Below are positions 17,614-25,335 of a stretch of 64,000 nt of DNA, piece by piece; position 1 is the stretch's first letter; each line of letters starts with the position of its first letter. Origin of the DNA: Flavobacterium sp. KACC 22763. Its GTDB lineage: Bacteria; Bacteroidota; Bacteroidia; Flavobacteriales; Flavobacteriaceae. The notes under the pieces were generated by a model. The model saw nothing but the letters and a program-made list of their open reading frames with translations, was not told the DNA's origin and made no database searches. The position numbers and the translations under genes are program-made. The DNA lies in assembly GCF_028736155.1 (NCBI RefSeq), contig NZ_CP117879.1, positions 62,001 to 126,000 of the forward strand. Reading direction: 5' to 3'.

Positions 17614-18111
17614 TTATTTTTCTGCTAAGATTTTATCCAAAGCTTGCATTGCAGAAGTAAATCCTTCTTTAAAGCCCATCTCGATAATTTTTTGTAGCTC
17701 TTCAAAACTGTCACGTCTAATTGTGATATCAACAATTGTCGAATTGCCTTGTTCAGAAAAAGTAATATCCCAATATGAACTGCCAAATTCTGAATTTGGT
17801 TTTCCATCAGCATCAGAAAAAGTGGCAGAATGCTTAAAATTTGTTTTAGGAGAAATCGAAGAATATTCAAAATAACTCCAGCGCTCTGTACCGTCAGGGC
17901 CAACCATAGCATACAATCTTCGTCCGCCTTCTTTAAACTCCATGATTTTGGTTTTAGATTTAAACGGAGCCGGTGCCCACCACAAATCTAGAATTTCGGC
18001 TTCTGTCCAAGCAGACCAAACGTCTGGCAATGACGCGTCAAATTCGCGTTTTACATTCACTGTTTTATTTTCCTTGTCTACAGAAAAATTCATTAATAAA
18101 TCAGTTTTCAT
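17614..18111 (-). CDS. SRPBCC (AHSA1-type) family protein, copy 1
   Basis: A 165-residue protein with the same AHSA1-type fold as its neighbour (KREFDASLPDVWSAWTEA, LDLWWAPAPFKSKT, MEFKEGGRRLYAMVGPDG, GFKEGFTSAMQALDKIL). Its start overlaps the end of the ArsR gene by 11 bases, which suggests translational coupling. ArsR-AHSA1 pairs are a common genomic unit in bacteria, but the signal they respond to is mostly unknown. Confidence 0.9.
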   Translation of the reverse strand: MKTDLLMNFSVDKENKTVNVKREFDASLPDVWSAWTEAEILDLWWAPAPFKSKTKIMEFKEGGRRLYAMVGPDGTERWSYFEYSSISPKTNFKHSATFSDADGKPNSEFGSSYWDITFSEQGNSTIVDITIRRDSFEELQKIIEMGFKEGFTSAMQALDKILAEK

Positions 18112-18427
18112 TTTCTTTAGATTTTAAGTTAAGTAATACTTGATCCAATTGGCTAAAACGCTGTTCCCAAATTGCTTTAAATTGCTCCAGCCATTGATCA
18201 ATTTCTTTCATTTTATCAATTTTGAGCTGATAGTAAATTTCTCTGCCCAATTTCTTTTCTTCCAATAAATCACATTCATTCAGTATTTTAATGTGTTTAG
18301 AAACCGCCTGTCTTGTAGTTTGAAACTGCTCTGCAATAGCATTTGGGGTTAATGCACTTGAAGAAATCAAAACTAATATTGCTCTTCTCGTCGGATCGGC
18401 AATAGCTTGAAAAATATCTCTTTTCAT
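18101..18427 (-). CDS. ArsR-family winged-helix transcriptional regulator
   Basis: A 108-residue ArsR/SmtB-type repressor. It starts MKRDIFQAIADPTRRAIL, the usual beginning of the subgroup paired with SRPBCC genes. The recognition helix lies in AEQFQTTRQAVSKHIKIL, and the wing in EKKLGREIYYQL. There is no ELCVCDL metal site, so metal sensing is unlikely. I chose ATG 18427; the upstream TTG at 18451 falls inside an inverted repeat that looks like the operator. The gene overlaps the first SRPBCC gene by 11 bases. Confidence 0.92.
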   Translation of the reverse strand: MKRDIFQAIADPTRRAILVLISSSALTPNAIAEQFQTTRQAVSKHIKILNECDLLEEKKLGREIYYQLKIDKMKEIDQWLEQFKAIWEQRFSQLDQVLLNLKSKENEN

Positions 18428-18447
18428 GTTTTTGGAATATTTATTTC

Positions 18448-18491
18448 GCAACTAATCAGTTGCAAATATACGCAACTTTTTGGTTGCGCAA
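18448..18491 (-). promoter_or_regulatory. arsR promoter with two embedded operator-like inverted repeats
   Basis: On the minus strand a TTG (-33) at 18489-18491 and a TATATTTG (-7) at 18463-18470 are separated by 18 bases, a near-canonical Flavobacterium promoter. The spacer is filled exactly by the inverted repeat CGCAAC-N6-GTTGCG (18471-18488). A second one, GCAACT-N4-AGTTGC (18448-18463), touches the -7 box and covers the likely transcription start. The centres are 24 bases apart. This suggests autorepression by the ArsR protein. Confidence 0.7.
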
Positions 18492-18530
18492 TATAAAAAT
18501 GCGATTTTTTTTTAATGAGAATATTGTAAA

Positions 18531-18563
18531 CAAAAAAAAAGACGCATCAAAAATGCGTCTTTT
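18531..18563 (-). terminator. Terminator of the 18586-19773 lipoprotein gene
   Basis: GACGCAT at 18541-18547 pairs with ATGCGTC at 18553-18559. A long A run at 18531-18540 becomes the T run on the minus strand. Confidence 0.85.
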
Positions 18564-18585
18564 CTTCTATAATCGTGTTACATAA

Positions 18586-19773
18586 TTACCGTCTAAATTT
18601 ATTCTTTACAATGATATCTTTCAGTTTGGCCTTCAGGTCTTCGCCTGTATCGTAAACCATTTGTTCATTGTTCGGAAAAGCAACGGCACGTTTGTCAAAA
18701 TACCCAAGATAGTTATCATCGCAAGCACCTCTGTTTCCTTTGTAAGTTGAGTAAATGTTTTCAAAAACATATTCGCTGCTTATCGGGAAAGTCTGCACTA
18801 GCTGATTGCTTTTTAAATCTATATAGTCAACTTTTGCTGTAACCAGACAAGATTTAAACTGTCTGAATTCGTAAACCGTTGCACGAAGTGTTTTATAATT
18901 ATCTACTTTAATTTCTTTGCCTAAACTATCTTTTACAGGTCTTCCGCGGCTGTCTAAAAGTGTTTTTACGCCATCTTTAACTTGTTTTTCCTTAACAAAT
19001 TCTTTCTCTTTAATCTGTTCTGGCGAAATAGCGATTTGTCTAAAACTCAAAATCAGACTATAATCATAAGTGACATTTTTTTGTCTTGCGCTATGATAAA
19101 CCGTCCATTTATCATTCAATCCGTAAGTTTTAAAATCTAACAAATCGTCTTGAAGCATTTTCGGGATTACCATTTCGGTTTCATTTTTGGCGTAAACATC
19201 TACAAAATCAGTTCCTTTAAACTGAGCATCGTCCATCAGTTTTTTGGCGTTTTTATATCCAGGATTAATACTTTCCAAATAAGCAAAATCGTCGTATGCT
19301 TTTCTGAAATCCAATTTGTTATTCGATTTCAAAAGAGACGAAGCGTTTTCATATAAATATTTAGAAAGCGCATTTTTACTATTTACAATCTCATTCGAAT
19401 AATTATCAAATGGGAAATTTGCATTTCGTCCCAATTTCAATAGAGGCAAAGGCAAAATCGGCCTGATTTTTTCCTGACGGTTATTAAGCTGAACATAAGT
19501 ATTATAAATGCGTTCTGCATTTGCTGGGTTATTTTCTTTATTCAGCATTTCTAGATTACGCAAATCACGATCTTTGGCTTTTGCAAAAGCTTCTTCTAGT
19601 AAATAAACATAATCTTGTTTTCCTTTAGAATCTTTTTTGGTGCGAAGTGCCTCGACAGCGCGATCAATTGCACCATCGTAATTTCCGTCGCTAAGCATTG
19701 ATTGTGTTGTTTTTACCCCGCAAGAAGAAAAGGTTAAAAACAATATAGAAACGAGAAGAGTAATTTTTTGCAT
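18586..19773 (-). CDS. Hypothetical lipoprotein, 395 residues
   Basis: I do not recognise a named family. The N-terminus is a lipoprotein signal, with a lipobox at LTFSSCG (Cys near residue 18). The first half is helical and TPR-like: SDGNYDGAIDRAVEALRTKK, YVYLLEEAFAKAKDRDLRNL and AYDDFAYLESINPGYKNAKK. The second half is predicted beta-rich, with ILSFRQIAISPEQIKEKEF and TAKVDYIDLKSNQLVQTFPI. It probably faces the periplasm or outer membrane and may act as a scaffold, but this is a guess from the TPR-like part. It is a single gene with its own terminator. Confidence 0.8.
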   Translation of the reverse strand: MQKITLLVSILFLTFSSCGVKTTQSMLSDGNYDGAIDRAVEALRTKKDSKGKQDYVYLLEEAFAKAKDRDLRNLEMLNKENNPANAERIYNTYVQLNNRQEKIRPILPLPLLKLGRNANFPFDNYSNEIVNSKNALSKYLYENASSLLKSNNKLDFRKAYDDFAYLESINPGYKNAKKLMDDAQFKGTDFVDVYAKNETEMVIPKMLQDDLLDFKTYGLNDKWTVYHSARQKNVTYDYSLILSFRQIAISPEQIKEKEFVKEKQVKDGVKTLLDSRGRPVKDSLGKEIKVDNYKTLRATVYEFRQFKSCLVTAKVDYIDLKSNQLVQTFPISSEYVFENIYSTYKGNRGACDDNYLGYFDKRAVAFPNNEQMVYDTGEDLKAKLKDIIVKNKFRR

Positions 19774-19880
19774 AGTGTGTTTTTTGAAGTTGCAAATATA
19801 TTTTATTTAACTTTCAACAACTATGCCTTTTTCTAATTTATTTAAGGAGCAGAAAAAGCTGTTTTCATAAGTACGTTTAC

Positions 19881-19975
19881 TCCCGCTGTCCGCTAAATTC
19901 CCGATAAACAAAAACTACGGCTGAAATAGCCTTGTTTTTCTAAATCGGGAGATACCGCTTCCATCGGGGCTAGAT
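19881..19975. repeat. Dispersed hairpin repeat with conserved ends, copy A
   Basis: The element begins CCCGCTGTCCGCTA (19882) and ends CCGCTTCCATCGGGGCTAG. Between them is a long imperfect hairpin (CCCGAT with ATCGGG; AAAAAC with GTTTTT; GGCT with AGCC). The second copy, at 48735-48810 on the other strand, keeps the ends but has an unrelated internal stem. The closing pair CCCG/CGGG here is CCTG/CAGG in the other copy, a compensatory change. The rest of the 245-base spacer holds no gene. Confidence 0.75.
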
Positions 19976-20018
19976 TAGAACTTTTGTTTTTCAGAAGAAA
20001 TAGAAAAACAAATCTAAT

Positions 20019-20384
20019 TTATTCGGCCACTTTTTTATATTCAAAAGTACCCACTTCAGGATTGGTTATAACACGTTTTTGACTGTCAAAAGAATTTATA
20101 GTAAATACAACAGGAAGAATAACAGAAATAATGGTCAATTGAGAATTATCGTTTGATAATTTCCATTTTGCTTTGTGTAATTCATCTCCAATAACACTTT
20201 CAAAATCACCATTTTCTTTAAAAACCTGAAAAACCTGATCGGTTTTAAAACGCTTTTCAATGCTTTTTTCTTTTCCGTTTTTGGTCCATTTTACCAGTTG
20301 CCATTTTCCGATAAGCTCTTTAGAAGTTTGTGCAGATGTAGATAATGCAAGTAAAAATGCGATGCAAAAAAGTAATTTGTTCAT
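20019..20384 (-). CDS. Exported lipocalin-like small protein
   Basis: A 121-residue protein with a signal peptide ending near TSAQ (residue 19). The mature part starts KELIGKWQLVKWTKNGK, then VFQVFKENGDFESV and a run of beta strands ending VGTFEYKK. This is the short lipocalin-like (DUF4488/DUF5004-type) pattern common in Bacteroidota. It is expected in the periplasm or outer membrane; the ligand is unknown. It is the downstream-most member of a minus-strand run of small envelope proteins. Confidence 0.75.
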   Translation of the reverse strand: MNKLLFCIAFLLALSTSAQTSKELIGKWQLVKWTKNGKEKSIEKRFKTDQVFQVFKENGDFESVIGDELHKAKWKLSNDNSQLTIISVILPVVFTINSFDSQKRVITNPEVGTFEYKKVAE

Positions 20385-20464
20385 TTTTAGTTTTTTAGAA
20401 TTGATGAATAAATTTAAGTATTTTCTATTTCAAGAATAAAAAACTAACGTTAAGTTTACTCATT

Positions 20465-21172
20465 CTAATTTTCCCATGTTTCGATCAAGTTATCCTTCCA
20501 TAATTTCTGAGCAAACTCCTTAAAGACTTTTTGACCTTTTTTAAAGTTTTCATCAAACTTGAATTCGCCACCTTCAAATTGCTTTTCGCCATTATCTGCG
20601 ACTCCTATTTGAACCTTATTCTCGCCGCGCATTGCATATTTTGTGTTTCCTTCGTACATAATAATTTTCATCTCAGACGGACTTACATCTCCGTGGCAAA
20701 CGGTTTTATACATAAGCCAGACTTCAGCAATTCCGTTGTTGTTCAAATCTGTAACTTGAAATGTGTCTTTAATAAACGAAGCAACAAGATCGACAGGACA
20801 ATCTGAAATATAATCGTATACTTTCCAAGTTTGCTTAGCTTGATTTCCTGAAATGATATAATGGTAGGCAAATAATTCGGCATCAGAGCCATCTGTTTCG
20901 TGTACAAACTTTTTATTGATGTGGTAACCTGTTTCAGTAGTAATTATGATATTATCTCCTGATTTATCTTTCCAACGAACAGCATTTTTAATATGACCTT
21001 CATATTTTATTGATTTAGGAAATTGAGTTGAATCGATTTTTTCAACAGTTAAAACAAAGGGCTCTTCTGTTGATTTCTCAGTTGACGCAGAAGTTGTAAT
21101 TTCTTCTTTATTATCTGATTTGCAACTTGAAAAAAGAACGATAGCTAATAATAGGATTGTAATTTTTTTCAT
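20465..21172 (-). CDS. Hypothetical lipoprotein, 235 residues
   Basis: It starts MKKITILLLAIVLFSSCKS, so Cys near residue 17 is the lipidation site, and a Ser/Thr/Glu-rich linker follows. The core contains KYEGHIKNAVRWKDKSGDN, FAYHYIISGNQ, DYISDCPVDLV and DLNNNGIAEVWLMYKTVCHG, the last with a calcium-loop-like DxNxNG start. Two Cys residues (DCPVD and TVCHG) could form a disulfide. Named function: none that I can support. I use the Met at 21172, because the alternative three codons upstream adds nothing to the signal. Confidence 0.72.
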   Translation of the reverse strand: MKKITILLLAIVLFSSCKSDNKEEITTSASTEKSTEEPFVLTVEKIDSTQFPKSIKYEGHIKNAVRWKDKSGDNIIITTETGYHINKKFVHETDGSDAELFAYHYIISGNQAKQTWKVYDYISDCPVDLVASFIKDTFQVTDLNNNGIAEVWLMYKTVCHGDVSPSEMKIIMYEGNTKYAMRGENKVQIGVADNGEKQFEGGEFKFDENFKKGQKVFKEFAQKLWKDNLIETWEN

Positions 21173-21226
21173 GAAATGCATTTATACAATTTAATAGTTG
21201 AGTTATTTTTTTTATTTAAAGAAAAA

Positions 21227-21715
21227 TTAATCTATCAGCATACCGCTTTCTTCGTCAAATACTTTTCGTTCTTCTTCACTCATTCGGTCTCTTAAAACAC
21301 GAATGGTGTAACCTCCATATAGTTTGCCGTTTATAAGATACATCCAATCACTAATTTTAGAAGTTTCAATATCGATTTTGTCGCCTGCTTTATATTCTGT
21401 AATGTATTCGGGATCACTGTTTAAAATTCCAGAATAATTTCCGTCGATATACTTAATTTCCCCAATCCACATATGTTCTATGCCTTTTGAATTAGAAAAC
21501 TTAACTTTTAAAGAATGGCTATCGGCATTAAAATTAGACAATCCTTTATTGAATTTATCTAGAGTTTCATTTGCTTCCAAAATTGCAGCATTCATTTCTG
21601 GATCTTCACTTTCTACATTGTAAATTGTTGGTTCACCTTCTCTTTCTATTTTATTAGAATCTTTGCAACTTGCTAAACAAAAAAGACTTGTTAGTATTAA
21701 AATATAGCTTTTCAT
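21227..21715 (-). CDS. DUF2314 domain lipoprotein
   Basis: A 162-residue lipoprotein (lipobox near LASCKD, Cys about residue 17). After a linker, residues about 40-150 match the DUF2314 (YegJ-like) pattern: MNAAILEANETLDKF, the HMWIGEIKYIDGNYSGILN strands and SDWMYLINGKLYGGYTIRVL. The family's function is not known. Its neighbours are other small lipoprotein and DinB genes on the same strand. Confidence 0.82.
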   Translation of the reverse strand: MKSYILILTSLFCLASCKDSNKIEREGEPTIYNVESEDPEMNAAILEANETLDKFNKGLSNFNADSHSLKVKFSNSKGIEHMWIGEIKYIDGNYSGILNSDPEYITEYKAGDKIDIETSKISDWMYLINGKLYGGYTIRVLRDRMSEEERKVFDEESGMLID

Positions 21716-21736
21716 TATTATGCTACTGTTTGATTT

Positions 21737-22204
21737 TTAGTTTGTTATTTGTTTTTTAATCAATACAATTTGTCCTAAATGGTAATAACTATGTTCAATC
21801 ATAGCTTCTATGTTTCTTTTGTAGGTTCCGTATTTTGCCTCTACAAATACTTCGTTGAGGTTTTCGTCGGGCATTTGTTCTACAAAAGAGGCAAATGCTT
21901 CGGCATCATGCCAAAATTGATTTAGAAAAATATTCCATTGTTCCTGCGAATGAATAGGAGGAAAGTCAAAACTAAATGTGTCTTTTATATCCAATGTTCC
22001 ACCTTTAAAAACCTGATTGATTCCGTTTATGTAGTAATGAATATGCTGAGCCAGAGCCGTAATCGTATTTAAACCCTGAATCGGACAAACAGCAATTTTC
22101 CAATCTAGATTTTCGAGCTGATCTTTAAAATTGGTGTTTGCAATCCAAGTTCCGTTTAAAATAACTTCTCTAAAACGATTGGCAATTTCTGCTGTACTTT
22201 TCAT
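21737..22204 (-). CDS. DinB-family protein
   Basis: A 155-residue four-helix DinB/YfiT-type protein. Three His positions fit the metal site of the family: LAQHIHYYING near residue 51 and IEHSYYHLGQIVLIKK near residue 140. Many members are metal-dependent thiol transferases or hydrolases, and the activity of this one is unknown. It is one of three DinB proteins in this window (also at 23501 and 49522). Confidence 0.85.
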   Translation of the reverse strand: MKSTAEIANRFREVILNGTWIANTNFKDQLENLDWKIAVCPIQGLNTITALAQHIHYYINGINQVFKGGTLDIKDTFSFDFPPIHSQEQWNIFLNQFWHDAEAFASFVEQMPDENLNEVFVEAKYGTYKRNIEAMIEHSYYHLGQIVLIKKQITN

Positions 22205-22237
22205 ATTCCATAAATTTTTGGAGTTACTATTAAGAGT

Positions 22238-22795
22238 TTATTCCTGCTGAATCCATTCGTATTTTCCATTTTTCAGATAGATAACGCCACCTCCGCAGCT
22301 TTCTTCTGCATGAATAAAGATTCCGTCATTTGGCAATTTTATTTTGTCTTCTTCCGCAACTTGTTCTTCACCGATAATATCGCCGTCTTCATTTACATTA
22401 TCAAAATAAACTTCATTTTTGGGTGCTTTTTCTAATATACCAGCCCAATCAATTTCATCAAAACCACGACCTAAAATATCATTTCCAAAACCTAAATAAT
22501 CAGTTCTTTTTCCATTTCCGTAAGTGATTCTAAAACCGCTTTTTTGGTTGTTTGTGCTTCTAAAGATTTCTACCGTTTCGTCTAGATTATCTCCGTCAAG
22601 ATCACATAACATTCTATTGGTTTTATGTTTTGTAGATAATACAATCGTATCTTTTTTTTGCGTTTCTGGTTCTTTCTTTTCAGTCACTTCTCGAGAATCT
22701 TTTGAAGCAATTTTAGGAATTTCTGATTCAGTTTTTGTTTCTTTTTTACAAGAAATAGTTAGCAATGATAAAAGGAGTAGAGTTCTAATTTTCAT
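22238..22795 (-). CDS. Hypothetical lipoprotein with a calcium-loop-like repeat motif
   Basis: A 185-residue lipoprotein: signal MKIRTLLLLSLLTISCKKE with Cys near 16, then a Lys/Glu-rich linker. The domain begins LCDLDGDNLDETVEIF, an EF-hand/VCBS-like DxDxDNxxE loop, followed by ITYGNGKRTDYLGFGNDI and the C-terminal HAEESCGGGVIYLKNGKYEW. It resembles cell-surface proteins with FG-GAP/VCBS-like calcium loops, but only one loop is seen. No function can be assigned. I chose the Met at 22795, next to the signal peptide. Confidence 0.72.
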   Translation of the reverse strand: MKIRTLLLLSLLTISCKKETKTESEIPKIASKDSREVTEKKEPETQKKDTIVLSTKHKTNRMLCDLDGDNLDETVEIFRSTNNQKSGFRITYGNGKRTDYLGFGNDILGRGFDEIDWAGILEKAPKNEVYFDNVNEDGDIIGEEQVAEEDKIKLPNDGIFIHAEESCGGGVIYLKNGKYEWIQQE

Positions 22796-22895
22796 ATTAG
22801 GCATAGATGATTTTAAAATGCTAATATAAAAAATTACGTACGAAAATATATAACTTTACCAATTATTGAGTATTATCCTTTTAAATCATTTTATG

Positions 22896-23018
22896 AATTG
22901 CCTCCAGCTTTAGCTGGAGGTAGAATATTGATATAAAAAAGGCTTTAGCCAAAAAAAACGATTTGGCTAAAGCCCTTTTGAGACTTTTATGAATCTCCAG
23001 CTAAAGCTGGAGGCAATT
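22896..23018. repeat. Triple-hairpin repeat (CCTCCAGCTTTAGCTGGAGG type)
   Basis: A perfect 24-base inverted repeat spans 22896-22919 and 22995-23018; the left arm reads AATTGCCTCCAGCTTTAGCT and onward. Each arm is also nearly palindromic (CCTCCAGCT-TT-AGCTGGAGG) and can fold alone. Between them is a third stem, GGCTTTAGCCAAA with TTTGGCTAAAGCC. The arms can therefore form either two small hairpins or one long one. No coding potential is visible. Confidence 0.88.
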
Positions 23019-23028
23019 GAAAATACAT

Positions 23029-23394
23029 CTATTTAGATTTCCTAATCTTAACTTGATATACAATTTCCCAAAAGATAATTGAGAAAACAGCATTAGCAAA
23101 AATAGCAGTTTTAACCTGATAAGGATCGTAATTGACAAACAGATGTAAATTGGTGAACTGTAAAGCCAGAAACATAGCTAAAGCCGCAATTCCGACAGCG
23201 CAAAGTACATTAAGCAATGGTTTCCATTTTAAAGCTGTAAAAGCATAAATAAGATTTAAAATACCAAAACCAGCTCCTAAAGTTACAAATGCATCTCCTT
23301 TAAACTTTTCGTTTAATTCAAGCAAGAGCTGCGTAGAAGTAAGGTATAAGAAGAAAAGAATTGAATAGATCAGGATTCGTACTTGCGGTTTCAT
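23029..23394 (-). CDS. Small four-helix membrane protein
   Basis: A 121-residue protein with four hydrophobic segments (about residues 7-24, 36-55, 59-80 and 95-114). There is no motif that I recognise; the first loop has ELNEKFKGDAFVTLGAGFG. It is probably an inner-membrane protein of unknown function, with a short basic tail (KIRKSK). The stop is 11 bases from the triple-hairpin repeat, which may act as its terminator. Confidence 0.72.
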   Translation of the reverse strand: MKPQVRILIYSILFFLYLTSTQLLLELNEKFKGDAFVTLGAGFGILNLIYAFTALKWKPLLNVLCAVGIAALAMFLALQFTNLHLFVNYDPYQVKTAIFANAVFSIIFWEIVYQVKIRKSK

Positions 23395-23500
23395 TTTGAT
23401 ATTTTTAGGATGATTTTTTTATACGCGAAGATACTACTAAATGATGAATGCCAGATGAAGTCTGTGAACTTCATGGATTAAGATTAACAAACTTTTTTGA

Positions 23501-23968
23501 TTATTTGGTTTCAAGCTCAATTTTGAATTTTTCGATTTGCCTTCTATGACGTAAGATATGCACAATTGCATGTTCCATCATTTGTTCAATATCATAAATT
23601 TGTCCCCAAGAAGTGGTTATTTTCTTCTCATTGTCGCATTCTTCCAATTGATTATCGCTAAAGTTTCTAAGCACATTTTCAGTGAAAATAAAAAATGCAG
23701 TTAAGTCATTTTGATATTCTGAAGCAGTCTTTCTAAATACAAGATCTGGAATGCTATTTTGCTCTCCCAACAATTTTTGAATATACAAAGCATAAGCATA
23801 TCCAGAACGAACTACATGCGATAGTATCGATTGAACCGATACATCATTGATTGTTGCCGCAAGTGCTGTTTCATTAAAAGAAGAGATCGTTTTACTTAAA
23901 TCTAAAATGGCTCTTTCGTATTCATCGAGTAAAGCTCCAATTGCTCCTTGTCTGTATGTTTTGCTCAT
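23501..23968 (-). CDS. DinB-family protein
   Basis: A 155-residue DinB-like four-helix protein. The pattern is LSHVVRSGYAYALYIQKLLG near residue 50 and EQMMEHAIVHILRHRRQIEK near residue 132, with His residues at the family's usual metal positions. It is more distant from the 21737 copy than a recent duplicate would be. Function is unknown. Confidence 0.82.
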   Translation of the reverse strand: MSKTYRQGAIGALLDEYERAILDLSKTISSFNETALAATINDVSVQSILSHVVRSGYAYALYIQKLLGEQNSIPDLVFRKTASEYQNDLTAFFIFTENVLRNFSDNQLEECDNEKKITTSWGQIYDIEQMMEHAIVHILRHRRQIEKFKIELETK

Positions 23969-23994
23969 ATTTTGCAGGGTTATTCAAGTTTGTT

Positions 23995-24447
23995 TTATGG
24001 CAAAAGCGTTTCTATTTTGGTTTCCGATTTTTCTTTTAGCGGACTATCGGCCTTTAAACTCCAAATGATTAGAAATTTTCCTTTTACAACATATTCTTCT
24101 GGATGCTCATCTGTTGGTTCGCCTGCTTTTCCCCAAAGTAAACCTTGAAGAAAACGATCGCCTTTAAAAACATGATCAAATTCAAAATACATAATAGAAC
24201 CACGATCTGCTTTACTTTTAAAACTCTGAATGGCTTTACTTTTTATAGTTCCAACAATGTTGCTGTAGGTTTCAATATCGTTGTAAAAACTACAGGCTTG
24301 TGGCGTTATGCAAATATTGCCATCGCTTACCATATAACCGCCTTTCGGAATTTCTTTTGGTTTTAGTTTTAAATCGGCTAAGGTTTGGCTGAATGAATTG
24401 GTTGCAAATAATAGTAATAGTGTTGATAGTAGGATTGTAGGTTTCAT
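23995..24447 (-). CDS. Hypothetical exported protein, 150 residues
   Basis: A signal peptide ends near NSFSQ (residue 20). The mature part contains KPKEIPKGGYMVSDGNICI, ITPQACSFYNDIETYSNIVG and MYFEFDHVFKGDRFLQGLLW. Two Cys residues (CITPQAC) lie six apart. I do not recognise the family. The gene starts 27 bases upstream of where the DinB gene begins on the other side, so the two share direction and possibly a transcript. Confidence 0.7.
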   Translation of the reverse strand: MKPTILLSTLLLLFATNSFSQTLADLKLKPKEIPKGGYMVSDGNICITPQACSFYNDIETYSNIVGTIKSKAIQSFKSKADRGSIMYFEFDHVFKGDRFLQGLLWGKAGEPTDEHPEEYVVKGKFLIIWSLKADSPLKEKSETKIETLLP

Positions 24448-24534
24448 TGAATTTTTGGGATTGATTTGGTATGCTAAAATAGAATTTTTATTTGAGTTTT
24501 AAACGTGGGTTTTATATCCATTTAGTAAAATCTA

Positions 24535-24828
24535 TCAGTCTAAAAAGGTATCAAAATATAAAAACATTTTGGCTAAAAATATTAGACTAAAGGCAAGAAA
24601 AACTAAGGAAAAAAATAAATAGATTTTGTTTTTAAAAACTCTAAGAAATGCAAAAAATGAATAGCCAAAAATAACACTGGTGACGATATATAACATTTTC
24701 AGGAATTCTAAAGCATCTGCGTCAATCACGATGTATTTTCCATCGTTAATAGTATATGGCGTAATAAAATAACTACCCAAAAAAAGAAAAACTCCAATAA
24801 AAAATAATATCCTTATTATGATTTTCAT
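24535..24828 (-). CDS. Small membrane protein, 97 residues
   Basis: Three hydrophobic stretches (about residues 4-22, 43-64 and 70-92) with short loops suggest an inner-membrane protein. There is no recognisable family motif. It is encoded just downstream of another small membrane protein gene on the same strand (38-base gap), so a two-gene unit is likely. Confidence 0.6.
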   Translation of the reverse strand: MKIIIRILFFIGVFLFLGSYFITPYTINDGKYIVIDADALEFLKMLYIVTSVIFGYSFFAFLRVFKNKIYLFFSLVFLAFSLIFLAKMFLYFDTFLD

Positions 24829-24865
24829 AATATTTTATTTGTTGAGATAGATTTTAAAATTTTGG

Positions 24866-25261
24866 CTAGCTTCTAAAAACATTAATCGTTCTTGATAAAA
24901 TTAAATATAATTGAAAAGCAGTTATAGAGATTGTAATGAGTGTGAGATAAGCAGAAGAATTAATAAGTTTATTGTTTTCTATCTGTAATTGTTTTGCAAT
25001 ATTTACTCTTCTGTTATTTAAGGTTTTTAAAAAATGCATTATGACGATTGACCAGCTAAACATTAAAAGTGCAAAAAAGGCAAAACCGTTTGGCATTCCT
25101 TCGATGTTTAGTAAAGTATAAATTTTGGTAAAAACTATGGCAATTACAAAATAAGCTAATGCATACAAAAGTATTTTTTTTAACCCATTTTCAGATTTTA
25201 GAAAATAAAAAATGGAGCAATTTAGTAGGACGATAAAAAGGGCAAGGAGATGATATGACAT
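24866..25261 (-). CDS. Small membrane protein, 131 residues
   Basis: Four hydrophobic segments (about residues 4-20, 30-50, 58-80 and 104-124), with a charged loop NNRRVNIAKQLQIENNKL in the middle. No known family was recognised. A hairpin at 25274-25314 separates it from the XRE regulator gene upstream. Confidence 0.62.
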   Translation of the reverse strand: MSYHLLALFIVLLNCSIFYFLKSENGLKKILLYALAYFVIAIVFTKIYTLLNIEGMPNGFAFFALLMFSWSIVIMHFLKTLNNRRVNIAKQLQIENNKLINSSAYLTLITISITAFQLYLILSRTINVFRS

Positions 25262-25273
25262 TTTGTTTTTGGG

Positions 25274-25314
25274 TTAAAAAAAAGCACAAAATAAAATGTT
25301 ATTTGTGCTCTTTT
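25274..25314 (-). terminator. Terminator after the XRE regulator gene
   Basis: AGCACAAA at 25283-25290 pairs with TTTGTGCT at 25302-25309. On the minus strand the hairpin is followed by a long T run (the A run at 25275-25282). Confidence 0.8.
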
Positions 25315-25335
25315 AAAATTTATATTTCTAAGAAA

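Noticed and set aside
16875..18111. Tandem SRPBCC genes as one frameshifted gene
   Set aside because: Each has its own start, complete domain and stop; they are paralogues, not fragments.
22896..23018. Riboswitch
   Set aside because: The region lies between stop and start of same-strand genes, but its stems are simple palindromes with no known aptamer consensus.
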